A stretch of 64,000 nucleotides of DNA from Carettochelys insculpta (GCF_033958435.1 NC_134137.1:106464501-106528500), one strand, 5' to 3'; numbered from the stretch's first letter, positions 1 through 10,591 are shown. Numbers and translations are program-made. The notes: a model not told the origin generated them from the sequence alone.

Positions 1-504
1 GGGTCATTACTTATGAAGATCTGTTTAGAGGATCATAGCCTAGTTCATAACCAGACAAACAGAATGTAGTCATGACCCTCCATACCCTCAATGCTTCCGA
101 AGCAGAAGCATAGCATATCTGTGAAGCCTGACCCTTTTTCGTTACTCTGGGTTGTCACTGTGATAGAGCCAAGTTGTTGTGCCATAGGAGCTCATATTTT
201 ATATTTGGCTTGACAGTGTAAATAGAGAAGTGCTTTAAAAAGCCTGTATATTCCAGCTAAGATCTCTACTAAGGCTTGCCAGTCCACAAGTGGAAGGCCT
301 GATCCTGTGATGTGTTGAATATCTTCAGTTCAATGAGTTTAGTTGCTCAGCACTTCTCATAGTTAGTACTTTTGGGGAGTTAATTATTAAACATCTCTAC
401 TTGTTTTGCCTTATTGAAAAGTTAAAGAGAAAGCTCCCAAATTAAATACATGAATGAAAAGCAATAATATGTTACGTACTCTGAGAAGAGAAGGAAGGTC
501 TTGA
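1..504. other. No feature recognised
   Basis: Unique-looking non-coding sequence. No ORF, repeat or RNA signature that I can support. Confidence 0.4.
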
Positions 505-660
505 GGTTTAAACCATAAAACTGAGGAGTCAGTGTATCTGAGATCTGGTCTAAACTCTGCCACAGACTTCCTGTGTGATACTGAGCAAGGCATTTATCTC
601 CTCTGTGCTTTGGTTTTTCCATTGACAGATTTCCAGTGGGAATCATGCCTGCCACTGATA
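505..660 (+). repeat. MIR-type SINE fragment
   Basis: Contains the MIR core-like phrase ctctgccacagacttcctgtg, then tgatactgagcaaggcattt, then a c-tctgtgctttggttttt segment. This corresponds to the tRNA-SINE core and the 'TGTGACCTTGGGCAAGTCAC...CTCTGTGCCTCAGTT' consensus of amniote MIR elements. It is diverged and both ends are fuzzy. Confidence 0.65.
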
Positions 661-1551
661 GGGTTGCTAGTCCTTCAGGACTGCTCTGGCGTCTCCAAGA
701 ATTGAAGATTAATCTTTCATTAAAGATTATGTCGTGATGAAATCTCCAGGAACACATCCAACCAAAACTGGCAACCCTGTCTTCCAAGGCTTGGTAAAAT
801 GTTGGATTATTTAGTGTTTATAATTTAATTTTCACTAGGCATTAATGTATTTCATTAGGCTGTGGCAACCTATGCTCATAGGCACATTTCAGTAGTATGG
901 CTATATCTTCCAGTAAACTTAAAGGCATGAATTGGACCCAAAATGAATTAATCATTAGAAATGGGATGTACTTTGAAATAGCATGGATGCGTTACCTTTA
1001 TCATGTGAAAAGTTTTCTACAACTTTGCTTCCAAGGTTTCATGTTTTGAATATAAATATGAATATATTATTGCTTGTTTAACATTTATGTTATGGTGTGC
1101 TTGGTGTGTCACAAATAGAGGATACAATGATTACATATAACGTTGCAGGCAGTGAAGTAATTTTGCTCACAAAGTGAGGAAGAAACAAAGACCTTTCCCA
1201 ACAGAACAACAGTGTACTAGCCTCATGAGGTTCTCTATTGGTGATGGTTGTGCTATTTTGGTTTGCTTCCTTCTTGCACTTGGCTACTTCAGATCCACTG
1301 TGGGCGTTGTGGCACCTAATGTCTGGGGAATAGCCAAAGCACAGGACTGTGACATCTATGGACCCTCCCCCATCCTCAACACAGTAATAGTGGTGCCTGT
1401 ACTGGTAGCCCTTCTGGAGGTTTCAGCAGCCACTGTGCATCTGTTGAGAGAAACCCTCCACAGAGGGTATGCTTTGAGGAAGACACTAGTGGCTGCAGCA
1501 CACTTGTGAATTTCCCACTGTCTTATCTGATTCTGCATATTCATTTATTCA
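661..1551. other. Non-coding or unassigned stretch
   Basis: Mostly AT-rich. A 111-codon open frame at 1174-1509 (+) encodes a partly hydrophobic peptide with no family motif, and no splice or promoter context supports it. Probably chance. Confidence 0.35.
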
Positions 1552-1750
1552 TTGACCTCACTCACTTCTGCCTCCCTACTAAACCCCCTGGATTTTCCTT
1601 CCTCTCCCTCAGAGTTTTCTCTCTGTCCTCCCTCCCTCCCAAAATTCTCTCTCTCTCCTCCCCATGTGTTCACTTCTGTCCTATCTTTTCTCCAAACCTT
1701 CTCCTTCTTCCCTTCCCTTCCTTTCCTTTCCTTCCTTCCTCCATCCACAT
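1552..1750. repeat. Pyrimidine-rich low-complexity tract
   Basis: About 200 nt of almost pure C/T, with CTCC, CTTCC and TTCCTT tracts, especially 1680-1745. It creates long spurious ORFs on both strands. Confidence 0.8.
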
Positions 1751-1798
1751 TCTTTCCGCTCACTTCCTGTCTAGTTCCTGCCTCACAAAGCTGTCTCA

Positions 1799-2040
1799 GG
1801 CTGTGTCTATACTCCTGCAGAAGATCAACCCACTCAGAGTTGCTCTTCTGAGGTTTTGTTTTGCACATGCTTGAAATGGTGCTTTTCAGGGTTCAAGTTG
1901 ACCCCAGAACTACTCACGAGCAGTGAAGATTGAGGAAGGTTGATGGGCAGTCACAAGGAGTAAGGGGAGTTGAGGAGAGAGTTTCTCCCATTGACCTCCC
2001 ACTGTGTGGATGGCAGCAAAAGTGTAGTGTAGACCTGGCA
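1799..2040. mobile_element. Probable Harbinger-like MITE
   Basis: The left end, ggctgtgtctatactcctgc, is preceded by TCA. The right end, agtgtagtgtagacctggc, is roughly its inverse complement. These are the GGCTGTGTCTACACT-type termini seen in other palindromic elements of this window. The right end and target-site duplication are unclear. Confidence 0.45.
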
Positions 2041-3370
2041 TAACGTCCAACCTAAACCTCCCTTGCTGCTATTTAAGACCATTGCTTCCTGTCCTGTCCC
2101 CAGAAGTTAAAAAGAATATTTTTTCTCCCTCTGTGTAACAACCTGTTCAGTGCTTGAAAACTCTTGCCATATACCCTCTCAGGCTGCGTCTACACGTGCA
2201 CGCTACTTCGAAGTAGCGGCACCAACTTCGAAATAGCGCCCGTCATGTCTACACACGTCGGGCGCTATTTCGAAGTTAACTTCGACGTTAGGCGGCGAGA
2301 CGTCGAAGCCGCTAACCTCATGAGGAGATAGGAATAGCGCCCTACTTCGACGTTCAACGTCGAAGTAGGGACAGTGTAGACGATCCGCGTCCCGCAACGT
2401 CGAAATTGCTGGGTCCTCCATGGCGGCCATCAGCTGGGGGGTTGAGAGATGCTCTCTCTCCAGCCCCTGCGGGGCTCTATGGTCACCGTGGGCAGCAGCC
2501 CTTAGCCCAGGGCTTCTGGCTGCTTCTGCGGCAGCTGGGGATCTATGCTGCAGGCACAGGGTCTGCAACCAGTTGTCAGCTCTGTGGATCTTGTGTTGTT
2601 TAGTGCAACTGTGTCTGGGAGGGGCCCTTTAAGGGAGCGGCTTGCTGTTGAGTCCGCCCTGTGACCCTGTCTGCAGCTGTGCCTGGCATCCCTATTTCGA
2701 TGTGTGCTACTTTGACGTGTAGACGTTCCCTCGCTGCGCCTATTTTGATGTTGGGCTGAGCAACGTCGAAGTTGAACATCGACGTTGCCTGCCCTGGAGG
2801 ACGTGTAGACGTTATTCATCGAAATAGCCTATTTCGATGTCGCAACATCGAAATAAGTTATTTCGATGTTGGCTGCACGTGTAGACGTAGCCTCAGTGTT
2901 CTCTAGACTATACAAACCCAGGTCTTTGAATCTTCCCTCTTAGGTCATGTTTTCTAGGCTTTTAATGGTTACTCGTCTCTGGACTTCTCCAGTTTGTCCA
3001 CATCGTTCCTTAAATGTGGCATCCAGAACTGGACACAGTACTTGAGTTGAGACATAATCAGCACTGAATAGAGCAGAAGAATTACTGTGTATGTCTAGCT
3101 TCCAACACTCCAGTTAACACATGCCACAATATTGTTTGCTTTTTTTTGCAACAGTGCCACAGCTGACTCATATTTAGCTTGTGGTCCGCTATGACCCTTT
3201 TCTGCAGTCATTTATATTGTTTAGGTGTGCAACTGATCATTCATTCCTAAGTGGAGTACTTTGCTTTTTTCCTTATTAAATTTCATCCTCTTTATTTCAG
3301 ACCATTTCAATAGTTTGTCCAGATTATTCGGACTTTTAATCCTGTCCTCCCAAGTGCTTTATTGTACTTG
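2041..3370 (-). mobile_element. Old antisense CR1 3' fragment, split by a MITE
   Basis: The phrases gtccaacctaaacctccctt, tccagaactggacacagtac and gctgactcatatttagcttg (2041-2181 and 2893-3370) match the antisense 3' part of CR1 ORF2 and its 3' region, as in the copy at 48497-50231. The two halves are collinear when the element at 2182-2892 is removed. No reading frame survives. Confidence 0.8.
2182..2892. mobile_element. 711-bp palindromic Harbinger-like MITE inserted in CR1
   Basis: The termini GGCTGCGTCTACACGTGCA (left) and tgcacgtgtagacgtagcc (right) are near-perfect inverted complements and are flanked by TCA at 2179-2181 and 2893-2895. Many internal inverted TTCGACGTT/AACGTCGAA and 'tatttcga' blocks make the ends foldable. 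The host CR1 reads through continuously if one TCA copy and the element are removed, so the 3-bp target duplication is well supported. No transposase is present, so it is non-autonomous. PIF/Harbinger assignment rests on TSD size and is tentative. Confidence 0.75.
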
Positions 3371-3547
3371 CTCCATTATATTTTGAGACTCTGGACAGCT
3401 TTGTGTTCAACATGGCTGAGATTATGAGTCACCTAGTGTTGATCGCGCACAATGTCAGCCTGTGCGCACTTGTGGAAGCATTGAATATAGAAGTCCAGAC
3501 TGTCATTACAACCAATGGGAGGAGTCCACGTAGAATTCTTTTTTCAT
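3371..3547. other. No feature recognised
   Basis: Short unassigned spacer between the CR1 fragment and the next MITE; its open frame has no recognisable motif. Confidence 0.3.
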
Positions 3548-3794
3548 GCTGTGCCTACACTGCCCCCTCCCCCAAAAAATTAGGAAGAAGGGTGCTTTCA
3601 AAAGTGGGGTTTCCTTTTGAATGAACCCTGTCTACATGGCTGTTTTACCGTTTGAAATCAGCTCTTCTGGGAGCAAGATCCCATGCAAGTATAAAAATGA
3701 GGTACGAGATATTTAAATCCATGCCTCATTTGCTTTTTCAATTGGCTGCATTGGCATGCCCCTTTCAAAAGGGAGGGGCAGTGTAGCCGCAGCC
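3548..3794. mobile_element. Palindromic MITE interrupting a PLE remnant
   Basis: The left end gctgtgcctacactgccccc and right end gaggggcagtgtagccgcagcc are inverted complements. Homology of the minus-strand PLE coding remnant stops where this element begins (about 3795). The target duplication is not clear. Confidence 0.55.
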
Positions 3795-4409
3795 TTGGTA
3801 TTGGTAGGAGAGTGTCTAGCAGGTCAGCTTGATGTTCATTGGTGTGTTGGAAGTATTCCCTCAGATGGAGATGGCAAATAAAGGCTTCAAGGTCACCATA
3901 AAGTTGTATCACGTTTGTGGGACTGGTAGGTCAAAAAGAAAGTCCCTGGAATAAAACAGGCTCTTCTGCTGGAAAGGTTAACAACATTATTCGGTTAGTT
4001 GAGATTGTCGTGGTTGTAGTATGTGGCATGAAGTAGTTTAGATAGTTTATTATCCTTTCTCTTTTGTTGGGAGTAGCAGTGTGTTATGGATGTTTTGTCT
4101 TGTATTAGTGAAGTCCCACAATGTGGCATTTTGTGTGGAAGTTTGCTTATTGATGAGAGTTTCAAGGTCAGATTCTTGATCCTCTCCTCTTTGCTGTACA
4201 GGATACTGATCAGGTGATTCCTTTGAGAGTGTGTGGCACAGTCTCTTTCTGTAATCAGTGTAATACATTAATTGTTGTTGTTGTTTCACTTTTAGTCCCT
4301 TGGGTACAATGTCCATCTTTTTGCACTTGGAGAGTTCTGTCTGGATCTGTCTGTTTTTTGATGTAGTTGGTGGATTTCCACTCCAGATGGCTAAATGCAG
4401 TGGCTGGCA
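3795..4409 (-). pseudogene. PLE 5'/N-terminal coding remnant (second unit of a head-to-tail pair)
   Basis: Penelope-like elements encode reverse transcriptase plus a GIY-YIG endonuclease. On the minus strand, a 4316-4050 frame is followed by a 3912-3795 frame reading YGDLEAFICHLHLREYFQHT. That aligns with the start of the better-preserved PLE at 26259 (CGDLEAYFRRLRLKEYFQHN). The remnant is frame-shifted and truncated by the MITE at 3548-3794. It lies directly downstream, in the minus direction, of another PLE 3' end, the partial tandem arrangement typical of Penelope insertions. Confidence 0.65.
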
Positions 4410-4640
4410 TAGCCGTCCGTGTTAGTTTGTATCTTCACAAAACAAAAAAAAGCAGTCCTGTAACACCTTAAAGACTAACAATATAATTTATCAATTGAGC
4501 TGCTTTCATGGGACAGACCCACTTCTTCAGATCTGGACGACCCTAATAACTGATAACTGAGATGAAAAGAATGTAAAAGAAAGTAAAAAATGAAAAAAAA
4601 AAAAAAACCTGACGCATGAGCTACATAGGACAGAAGGGAG
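4396..4640 (-). repeat. PLE terminal (pLTR-like) sequence between two PLE units
   Basis: Contains the turtle PLE terminal signature on the minus strand: agtctttaaggtgttacagg and tgaagaagtgggtctgtccc, ending gatacaaactaacacggacggc at about 4409. Its position between a PLE C-terminus (5261-5700) and a PLE N-terminus (3795-4316) is that of a Penelope pseudo-LTR in a tandem insertion. Confidence 0.65.
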
Positions 4641-4681
4641 GAGGGAAAAGGGGGAAGAAAAAGGTTTCTGTAAGTGCCTAC

Positions 4682-5124
4682 TGTAGGGTGCAAGAAGACA
4701 TTGTAACGGTTGAGAGTGCAGTCCGACCCCTCTGTGAATCCTCAGGAGAATTCCAAACAGACCAGTCTGTGCAAGGTGAAAAGCTGCGAAATAACTGCCA
4801 TGGGAACTGCTGCAGAACAAGGCGCGCTTGCCAAGATTTCAAGGCTACGCTGGCAATAGGCCACAAGAGATAGTGATAAGAAATGCATTGGCAATTTTAG
4901 GCAATCTTATGTTAATGTGTTCAGCTTTATCAGCTAGTGTTAGGAGGCCTGTTACAGAGCCTCTCCCCGAGCGAAGCTCCGACGCGTCGGGTTTTCCCCC
5001 ACTGGTGACTGCGGCGTCTCCGGGGCTCCTGTTGCGGGTGTCACGCGCTTTCAATAAACCAAATATAGCACTCGCCTTCTGGGTGCAGCCTCGTTTCTGG
5101 GGAACCCGAGCCTGGTTGGCTACA
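4682..5124 (+). mobile_element. Probable solo LTR of an endogenous retrovirus
   Basis: A 443-bp block starting TGTAGGGTGC and ending GGCTACA (TG...CA) is flanked by near-identical pentamers, CCTAC at 4677-4681 and CCTAG at 5125-5129. An AATAAA polyadenylation signal lies at about 5053, within a GC-richer segment, followed by a short R/U5-like tail, as in retroviral LTRs. It sits in the 3' part of a minus-strand PLE. No internal retroviral genes flank it, so it is a solo LTR. The family is not identified. Confidence 0.55.
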
Positions 5125-5700
5125 CCTAGTAAGTTGAGGGGCCTGCCTGGGGACACTGCTAATGTCAAAGGTGGGGAAATTGTCCTTGTAATGCGGAAAG
5201 TAATTGATATCTTTGTTGAGAATGAATTCCAATTCAGATGTCTCCCTTTGTAATCTGGCGTTAGTCTCTTTGTTGTAGAATGCACACTATTAAGTCTTGG
5301 ATAGTATGACCTGCTAAATTGAAATGCTCACTTACAGGTTTATGTGTATTCAGATTCCTAATGTCTGATTTGTGTCTATTAATTCTTTGGCAAAAGTGAT
5401 TGTCCCGTTTGTCCAATATACATGGCAGAGGGGCACTGCTGCACATGGTGGCATATATCACATCAGTGGAAGTGCAGGAATATGAGCCCCCGATCATGTA
5501 ACTGACATGGTTAGGTTCAGTGATGGCGTCTCCAGTGTAAATATGTGGACAGAGTTGGCAGTGGGGTTTGTTGCAGGGAAAAGTTCCTGGGTTAGTATTT
5601 CTGTGATGTGGCATATGGTTGCTTGTGAGAATTTTCCTGAGATTGGGTGGCTGTTTGCAGGAAAGAACAGGTCTGTCACACAGGGCCTAATGATGTGCAT
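5125..5700 (-). pseudogene. Degraded PLE C-terminus with GIY-YIG endonuclease domain
   Basis: The minus-strand frame 5614-5261 contains CNKPHCQLCPHIYTG, a Cys-rich knuckle, then VIYATMC, RINRHKSDIRN and SEHFNLAGH. These are collinear with the endonuclease of the PLE at 28411. The YIGQTG core is replaced by an unrelated stretch (LDKRDN), so catalysis is lost. Homology begins about 5700, so this copy is 5'-truncated within the linker ahead of the endonuclease. The coding tail continues frame-shifted to about 5130, where the solo LTR intervenes. Confidence 0.75.
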
Positions 5701-5799
5701 TCTGAAACACAGAGACTTCAACAAGAGGATCAGTTTCTCTTCTAAATACCCTCATCAAGTTATTTCATTTTCCAGGTCCCCCTGAGTCTTAGTCAATGG

Positions 5800-7056
5800 C
5801 AGCTACGTGGATGCTCAGCACTAGTGAAAATCAGGCGACTTACTTAGCTGCCTAAAATATGGATTTGGAAGCCAAACTTTAGACACCCATTTTTGAAAGT
5901 GTTGGTCAGTATTGGTTAGGCACCCAGTCAGGAAATACTAAAGTCAAGTTTGCATTTGTAATCTTAACTGTTTCCCCTTGTGCATAAGTACTAAAATGTT
6001 CTCTTTAATTGTATCATATTGTATGCTATTATATATTATGACAATATTTAGCTTTACTAAAAGCACAGATAAAGCTTCATATAGGACTGTGTATTACGAA
6101 ATATTTATGAGTTTTTCTTGTTGATATTCTCATAGAACTGACTTACTGGATTTTACTTAGTTTAGAAAATAGCTTCATTGTTCTATAAAAGTAATCAGTT
6201 CTTTGCTCTGGTATTATCTGCATAAAACACTTATTCAAACAATGTATATGTTTTTAAAGCAAAATTAGAGCAGAAATCATGCCTATGGTACTCTTGTCTA
6301 TAGATAAAGTTTATTTCTGTAGTAATGTGTGATTATTTATATTTGTATCAAACTCTTTGACCTTCAGCTTGCATTTGAAAAAAAATTAGCCATGACTACC
6401 ATTTTAATTAAGAGAAAATTTAGATTCAGAATGTAAGTAAATGTGTAAAGAACATTCAAACAGATAACTGCAGCCTTACAGGAAGCTTTTTAGAAATGGT
6501 CTGGCGTTTTAAAAAATCCAATTAACATTCATTGTTAGAAACAGAGAGTTTTTTTCTTGTTAGAGACAAACCCTCCCCCCTTTCCCCACCTCTCCCAGGA
6601 AGCAAGAAAATCATTAAAATGTTACCATCTTAATTTTTTATAAATTGAAAAAGTAACAGGTAGCTGTTTACAACACTCAGTAATAAATCTGAAGAACTAA
6701 CTGGTAAATTAATTGGAAACTGTGGCTCTAATGCATTGTTTTGGAATCTACTAAACACATTAGATTGAATTGTTTCAGCAGCAGCATGCCTGTTTATTGT
6801 ATCTTCTACATTTATCTGTTTGTCATTTTAGTTTTTGAATTGTTGCCTAGAATATTGCTGCAGTATTTGTTTCAATCGGCTATTCCCTTGGCATGAATAA
6901 CTTCATAAAAGAGGCTGATTTTTGTTTGACTTCACTAGTTTACTCAATTAACTGTACATTTTCAGTGTTCATGATAAAAAGAAAAAGTGATTGGTTTTCA
7001 AAATGTTGATTTTTTTAAAGGCTGAACATAAAATTATGTTTTATTTGTTTTTTCAG
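5800..7056 (+). other. AT-rich intron upstream of the MBNL2 exon, no repeats recognised
   Basis: This stretch is AT-rich, with many short A/T runs, no long ORF and no transposon signature I recognise. It leads directly into the acceptor at 7056. Depletion of insertions next to a muscleblind exon suggests constraint, but I cannot test conservation here. Confidence 0.45.
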
Positions 7057-7593
7057 GTCAATTATTAAAAAGTGCCTTTGTGAAGTCACTTTTACGAGAG
7101 AGGACTGCGACACCTGAATGTGTTTTCAAATTATCATCTCTGCCAGCTGGACATTGCCTTGGCCTTATATGTCAGAGAAGACACCTCAACTGTCTCGGTT
7201 TGCCAATTGCTTGATGTGAAACTGGCTTTCGTTTTAAAAAGAAGCTGAAGAAAGAATTATTGCCAGGACGTGAATAAGCTGACTGCATTGCTTTTCTTGT
7301 GTAATCAGTACCAGCAAGCAGCCTGCAAAGAATTAATATTATATCAAGGAGTACCATTGGGTTGAAGTAACTTTATTTAAAAAGGTGTGCCAGCGATCCA
7401 GTCAAGGGACTCAGATATTTTACAGCTAGAGATGCTACTGAGCATGATTCTTTTGCAGCCAAAAGTCTACAAGTGGGACATATTGATTGATGAGTGACTG
7501 CTTGCTGATAAATTGTCCTTGCTCATTCTGCTTCATGTGTATTGGGCTCCATTAAGCAATTTATTACTTCATTGCCTCTAGAAGCTCTGTGAG

Positions 7594-7623
7594 GTTTTTT
7601 TTTTTTCTCCTGCTCAACTATAG
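7594..7623 (+). promoter_or_regulatory. Possible alternative 3' splice site in the MBNL2 leader
   Basis: A run of 12 T followed by CTCC and a TAG at 7621-7623 looks like a strong polypyrimidine tract plus acceptor 69 nt before the ATG. Using it would shorten the leader to about 68 nt without changing the protein. This is inference; transcript data would settle it. Confidence 0.35.
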
Positions 7624-7691
7624 TTCTTGGAATTGTTGCTTGGCATAATTCACTTAATAGTCATTCACAAAACCTAAATTGGTTTTTCATC

Positions 7692-7865
7692 ATGGCTTTG
7701 AATGTTGCTCCTGTAAGAGATACAAAATGGCTGACATTAGAAGTGTGCCGACAGTTTCAGAGAGGAACTTGTTCACGCTCTGATGAGGAATGCAAATTTG
7801 CACATCCCCCCAAAAGTTGCCAGATTGAAAACGGAAGAGTTATTGCCTGCTTTGATTCTCTAAAG
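7692..7865 (+). CDS. MBNL2: Muscleblind-like protein 2, first coding exon (partial, 58 codons)
   Basis: MBNL proteins are nuclear and cytoplasmic RNA-binding factors that read YGCY motifs in pre-mRNA and control developmental alternative splicing, mRNA localisation and polyadenylation. The 58 codons begin [20 protein letters not shown]. They contain the whole first CCCH zinc finger, C19-x7-C27-x6-C34-x3-H38, and the start of the second, whose first cysteine is C53. The donor after Lys58 falls in phase 0 inside finger 2, as expected for this family. The N-terminus MALNVAPV, rather than MAVSVTPI (MBNL1) or MTPVNVAL (MBNL3), points to MBNL2. The ATG context (catcATGG) has the favourable +4 G. 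The coding part opens near the end of a 5' UTR-bearing exon. Reading past 7865 gives intronic sequence and a stop at 8037-8039. No frame damage is seen. Confidence 0.95.
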
Positions 7866-9950
7866 GTAAGAAAGAAGGCTACCTATGTTACTAAAAATAC
7901 TAATACTTTATATCAAAAATATAAAGAAATCATTGTATTGCTCAGGCATTATAAATATATTTGCTCTAGGCATGCTGCCTGTTTTGCAGATTTTATTTGT
8001 CTTAAGTTTTGTTCAAGCTTTACAAGAACTTCTAACTGAGTATTTTCCTGACAGATGTAAAATGTATGTTGTTTACACATCCAAACTGTGTATGACTACG
8101 GAATGCACGATTATTGACATCTAATATGTCCATTGTGTGCATAAGAATACCTTTCATGAGTTATCATTGTTACATGTAAAATGAAAATAAGTGCCTGGCT
8201 TGAAACTTTGGTCACTGTGCTATTGATAATGAAAGAAATTGTAGTACCTTAAATAAAGGATTTAATTTAGAACCACAGAACTAAGAAAATGGAGTTATGG
8301 CCTTTACTTCAATTTTGACTCATCATATTATACTTTATCTAAGTATTGTGAGATCTAAGCTGAGTCCATAGCACTATTAATCATATGTACTGCTGTGTCT
8401 AGTACAGAGAATAGACGATGAAGTAAATTTAGAATAGAAACTTACATTTCCTAATTGCCTTATCTCTTAAAATATACTTTATCATATTTAAACAAATGAG
8501 GCATAAACTTATGGACTTTGAGACAAAAGCTTTTATGTTTACGTATATATGCATATTTTTAGCATCAGAAACAGAGAAATACAACTATTTAGAGCACTTG
8601 AGTGATAGGCATGTTCAGGGGACTCCTAAATCTTCAGAAGCTGGTCCAGGTTGCTCTTTAATGATCAGTTAGTGATTGAGAGGCAATCCATGGGAACCTG
8701 TGAGGGCTTGTGGTGATGGAGACATTCATTTAAAGAGCATTGCAAGTATTGAGTTTATCAAAAATGTGAGTTTGGATGAGGGGAAAGTGGTAAGAAAAAA
8801 TGTAGTGGAGAGAAGGCAGTGGGTTTACTTATTGTTTTCTCTAGTTTGCTGAGATTTTGTCATCTCTGTTCTTTAGCTGCTACATACATCTACTCTACTC
8901 AGACACAGCGTAGGTACAAGACCCTGATCTATATCTGGTTATAGTGGGAATGAATATGATTGAGGGAAATGGGGATTGACTTTGTAGAGGACAATTGTTG
9001 CTGCTACCGTCAAAGCAAGAGGTTGAGTCACTGGACTTGCCTTGAGAGGAAGTCCTGTCTAGGTTCTGTGTGACCAGCTAATTGGCTCAGTTGAGGAAGG
9101 CTGTGCAACTTTGTATTTTCCCCATCTAAAGTCTGTTACCGTGATCATTGACTTCATTGCAGTGCTAAAGGAACTGGCCTACCCCACTCCAATTCTCTGT
9201 TTTCTTCTGGAGCAAGACACCTGGCTGAAGTTGGTTAATTTCATTTCAGAGCTTTATGCTGCAGACAGGCTTTCCTTGCCTGAATCAACCTGTATGGGGA
9301 GGGATTTGTCCTGGTACTTCTTCAGAGATTGGTGTGAGGCTACCCAAGTCTTAAACCTAGGTCCACGTGTCTCTACACAACCCATATGTTCCCTGCTGCC
9401 ATCTGGCAGTATGTTGGACTGCATGGCTCATGGAATACCAACCCCACTGGAGGCACTGCCACTAAGAGTCTTGACCGGAGTGTACCCCTTCTGCCAGAAG
9501 GTGATGGCAGCAAGCAGGGCCAGGTTCAACATGTAGGGGTTCCTTTTCTTTCATCTCACATAGAACCTGCTCAAGCCCCCACCCAGTAGCCTGGGAAATT
9601 CACATACCCATGGGCTCCTTGGAAAGGCAATGCTTTCCCTCTCACAAGCACAGTCTGAGTGTAGAAGATAAACTTATTGAAAGAGGCAGAAAAGTCATAT
9701 GGCATATACTTGGGAAACTACCACACCCAGAGTTCATTACCAATCATCAAGTAACTGTCCCAGCTCAAATGGATTGAGCAGTGTCCTTTGCCTCTTTGGC
9801 TTACCAGTCCAATACTGTAAACAGCCAATGCACACACCCAAACTTTCTCCCTACCCCTCTTCAGATGCCCCACTTACAACTCTGTCCAGTCTGTGCAGGC
9901 CCTGACACATCACCTGGATGCATTCCCTCATTAAACCTGAGGCAATGCCA
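7866..9950 (+). other. MBNL2 intron, proximal part
   Basis: The intron begins with GTAAG. The first kilobase is AT-rich and repeat-free. Around 9000-9950 the composition becomes more mixed; an open frame at 9111-9536 has no motif I recognise and is not called as a gene. Confidence 0.5.
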
Positions 9951-9959
9951 CCTTTATAG

Positions 9960-10160
9960 AGATATAATTGGAGATACACATCTCCTAGAACTGGAAGGGA
10001 CCTCAGGAGGTCATCTAGTCCAGTCCCCTGCCTTCCTGGCAGGACCAAGCACCAACCCTGACGTCTATTTGCCCCAATCCATAACTGGCCTCCTCAAAGA
10101 TTGAGTTCACAACCCCTGATTTAGCAGCCCCATGCGCAAACCACTGAGCCATCCCTCCCC
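9960..10160 (-). mobile_element. Cry-type tRNA-derived SINE
   Basis: In antisense: a CR1-like tail (agaactggaagggacctcag, 'aggtcatctagtccagtcccctgcc'), a middle body and a tRNA-like head (aaaccactgagccatccctccc = GGGAGGGATGGCTCAGTGGTTT). This head-to-tail layout is the cryptodiran turtle SINE, mobilised by CR1-type machinery. Confidence 0.8.
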
Positions 10161-10174
10161 TAACTGGCCTGGTG

Positions 10175-10345
10175 TTCTGCTTGCCCCTGCCAGCTACCCC
10201 ACCAGCTATCCGCCATTCGCTCCTGCCAGCCGCCTGCTGCTTCTCCTACCGGCCACCTGCCAGTCGCACCTGCTGGCCTCCCACTGCTTCTCTTAACGGC
10301 CATCTTCTGGTTGCTCCTGCCCACTGCTTCTCCTGCCAACTGGTC
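10175..10345. repeat. Imperfect C-rich tandem repeat
   Basis: Repeated variants of 'cactgcttctcctgccagc' and 'ccgcctgctgcttctcc' with roughly 60-70 nt spacing. Low-copy and diverged; no coding role seen. Confidence 0.4.
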
Positions 10346-10591
10346 ACTGGTCACCCCTACCAGCTGTCCGCTGCTGTCTTGTGGGTTTTGCTGTGGGCAA
10401 AACTGCAATTCCAGCTGTCCAAAGCTTCAGCTACCAGTGATTTCAGCTCAGAGGGGCATTCAGCTCTTGGGCTAGCCACAGCATCTCAGTGTTTACCGAC
10501 GTGGATTCTCACAGAATAACTATAGATCTCAGAAGGACACATTCCCCAAACCCTTCAGCAGTATTGAGCTCCTGCTGGCACATTCCTTACA

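Larger units (their letters stand above)
7057..7865 (+). other. MBNL2: MBNL2 exon carrying the 5' UTR and start codon
   Basis: The exon is bounded on the left by a pyrimidine-rich acceptor (tttatttgttttttcag, ending at 7056) and on the right by a GTAAG donor at 7866-7870. About 635 nt of non-coding sequence precede the ATG at 7692. This matches the MBNL family arrangement, in which a long leader and the first zinc-finger codons share one exon. A second acceptor-like signal lies within the leader (pyrimidine run from about 7594, AG at 7622-7623), so a shorter exon form is conceivable. The left boundary is inferred from the splice signal alone. Confidence 0.7.

Noticed and set aside
1174..1509. 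111-codon plus-strand ORF with a hydrophobic segment
   Set aside because: No family motif, no splice or promoter support, and a shadow ORF on the opposite strand; most likely chance.
1545..1874. Overlapping 99-122-codon ORFs on both strands
   Set aside because: Created by the pyrimidine-rich low-complexity tract.
7866..8039. Continuation of the MBNL2 frame beyond 7865
   Set aside because: It crosses a GTAAG donor at the conserved MBNL exon boundary and the peptide is not MBNL-like; it is intron readthrough.
9111..9536. 141-codon plus-strand ORF in the MBNL2 intron
   Set aside because: Begins and ends without splice signals that would make an exon, and no domain is recognisable.
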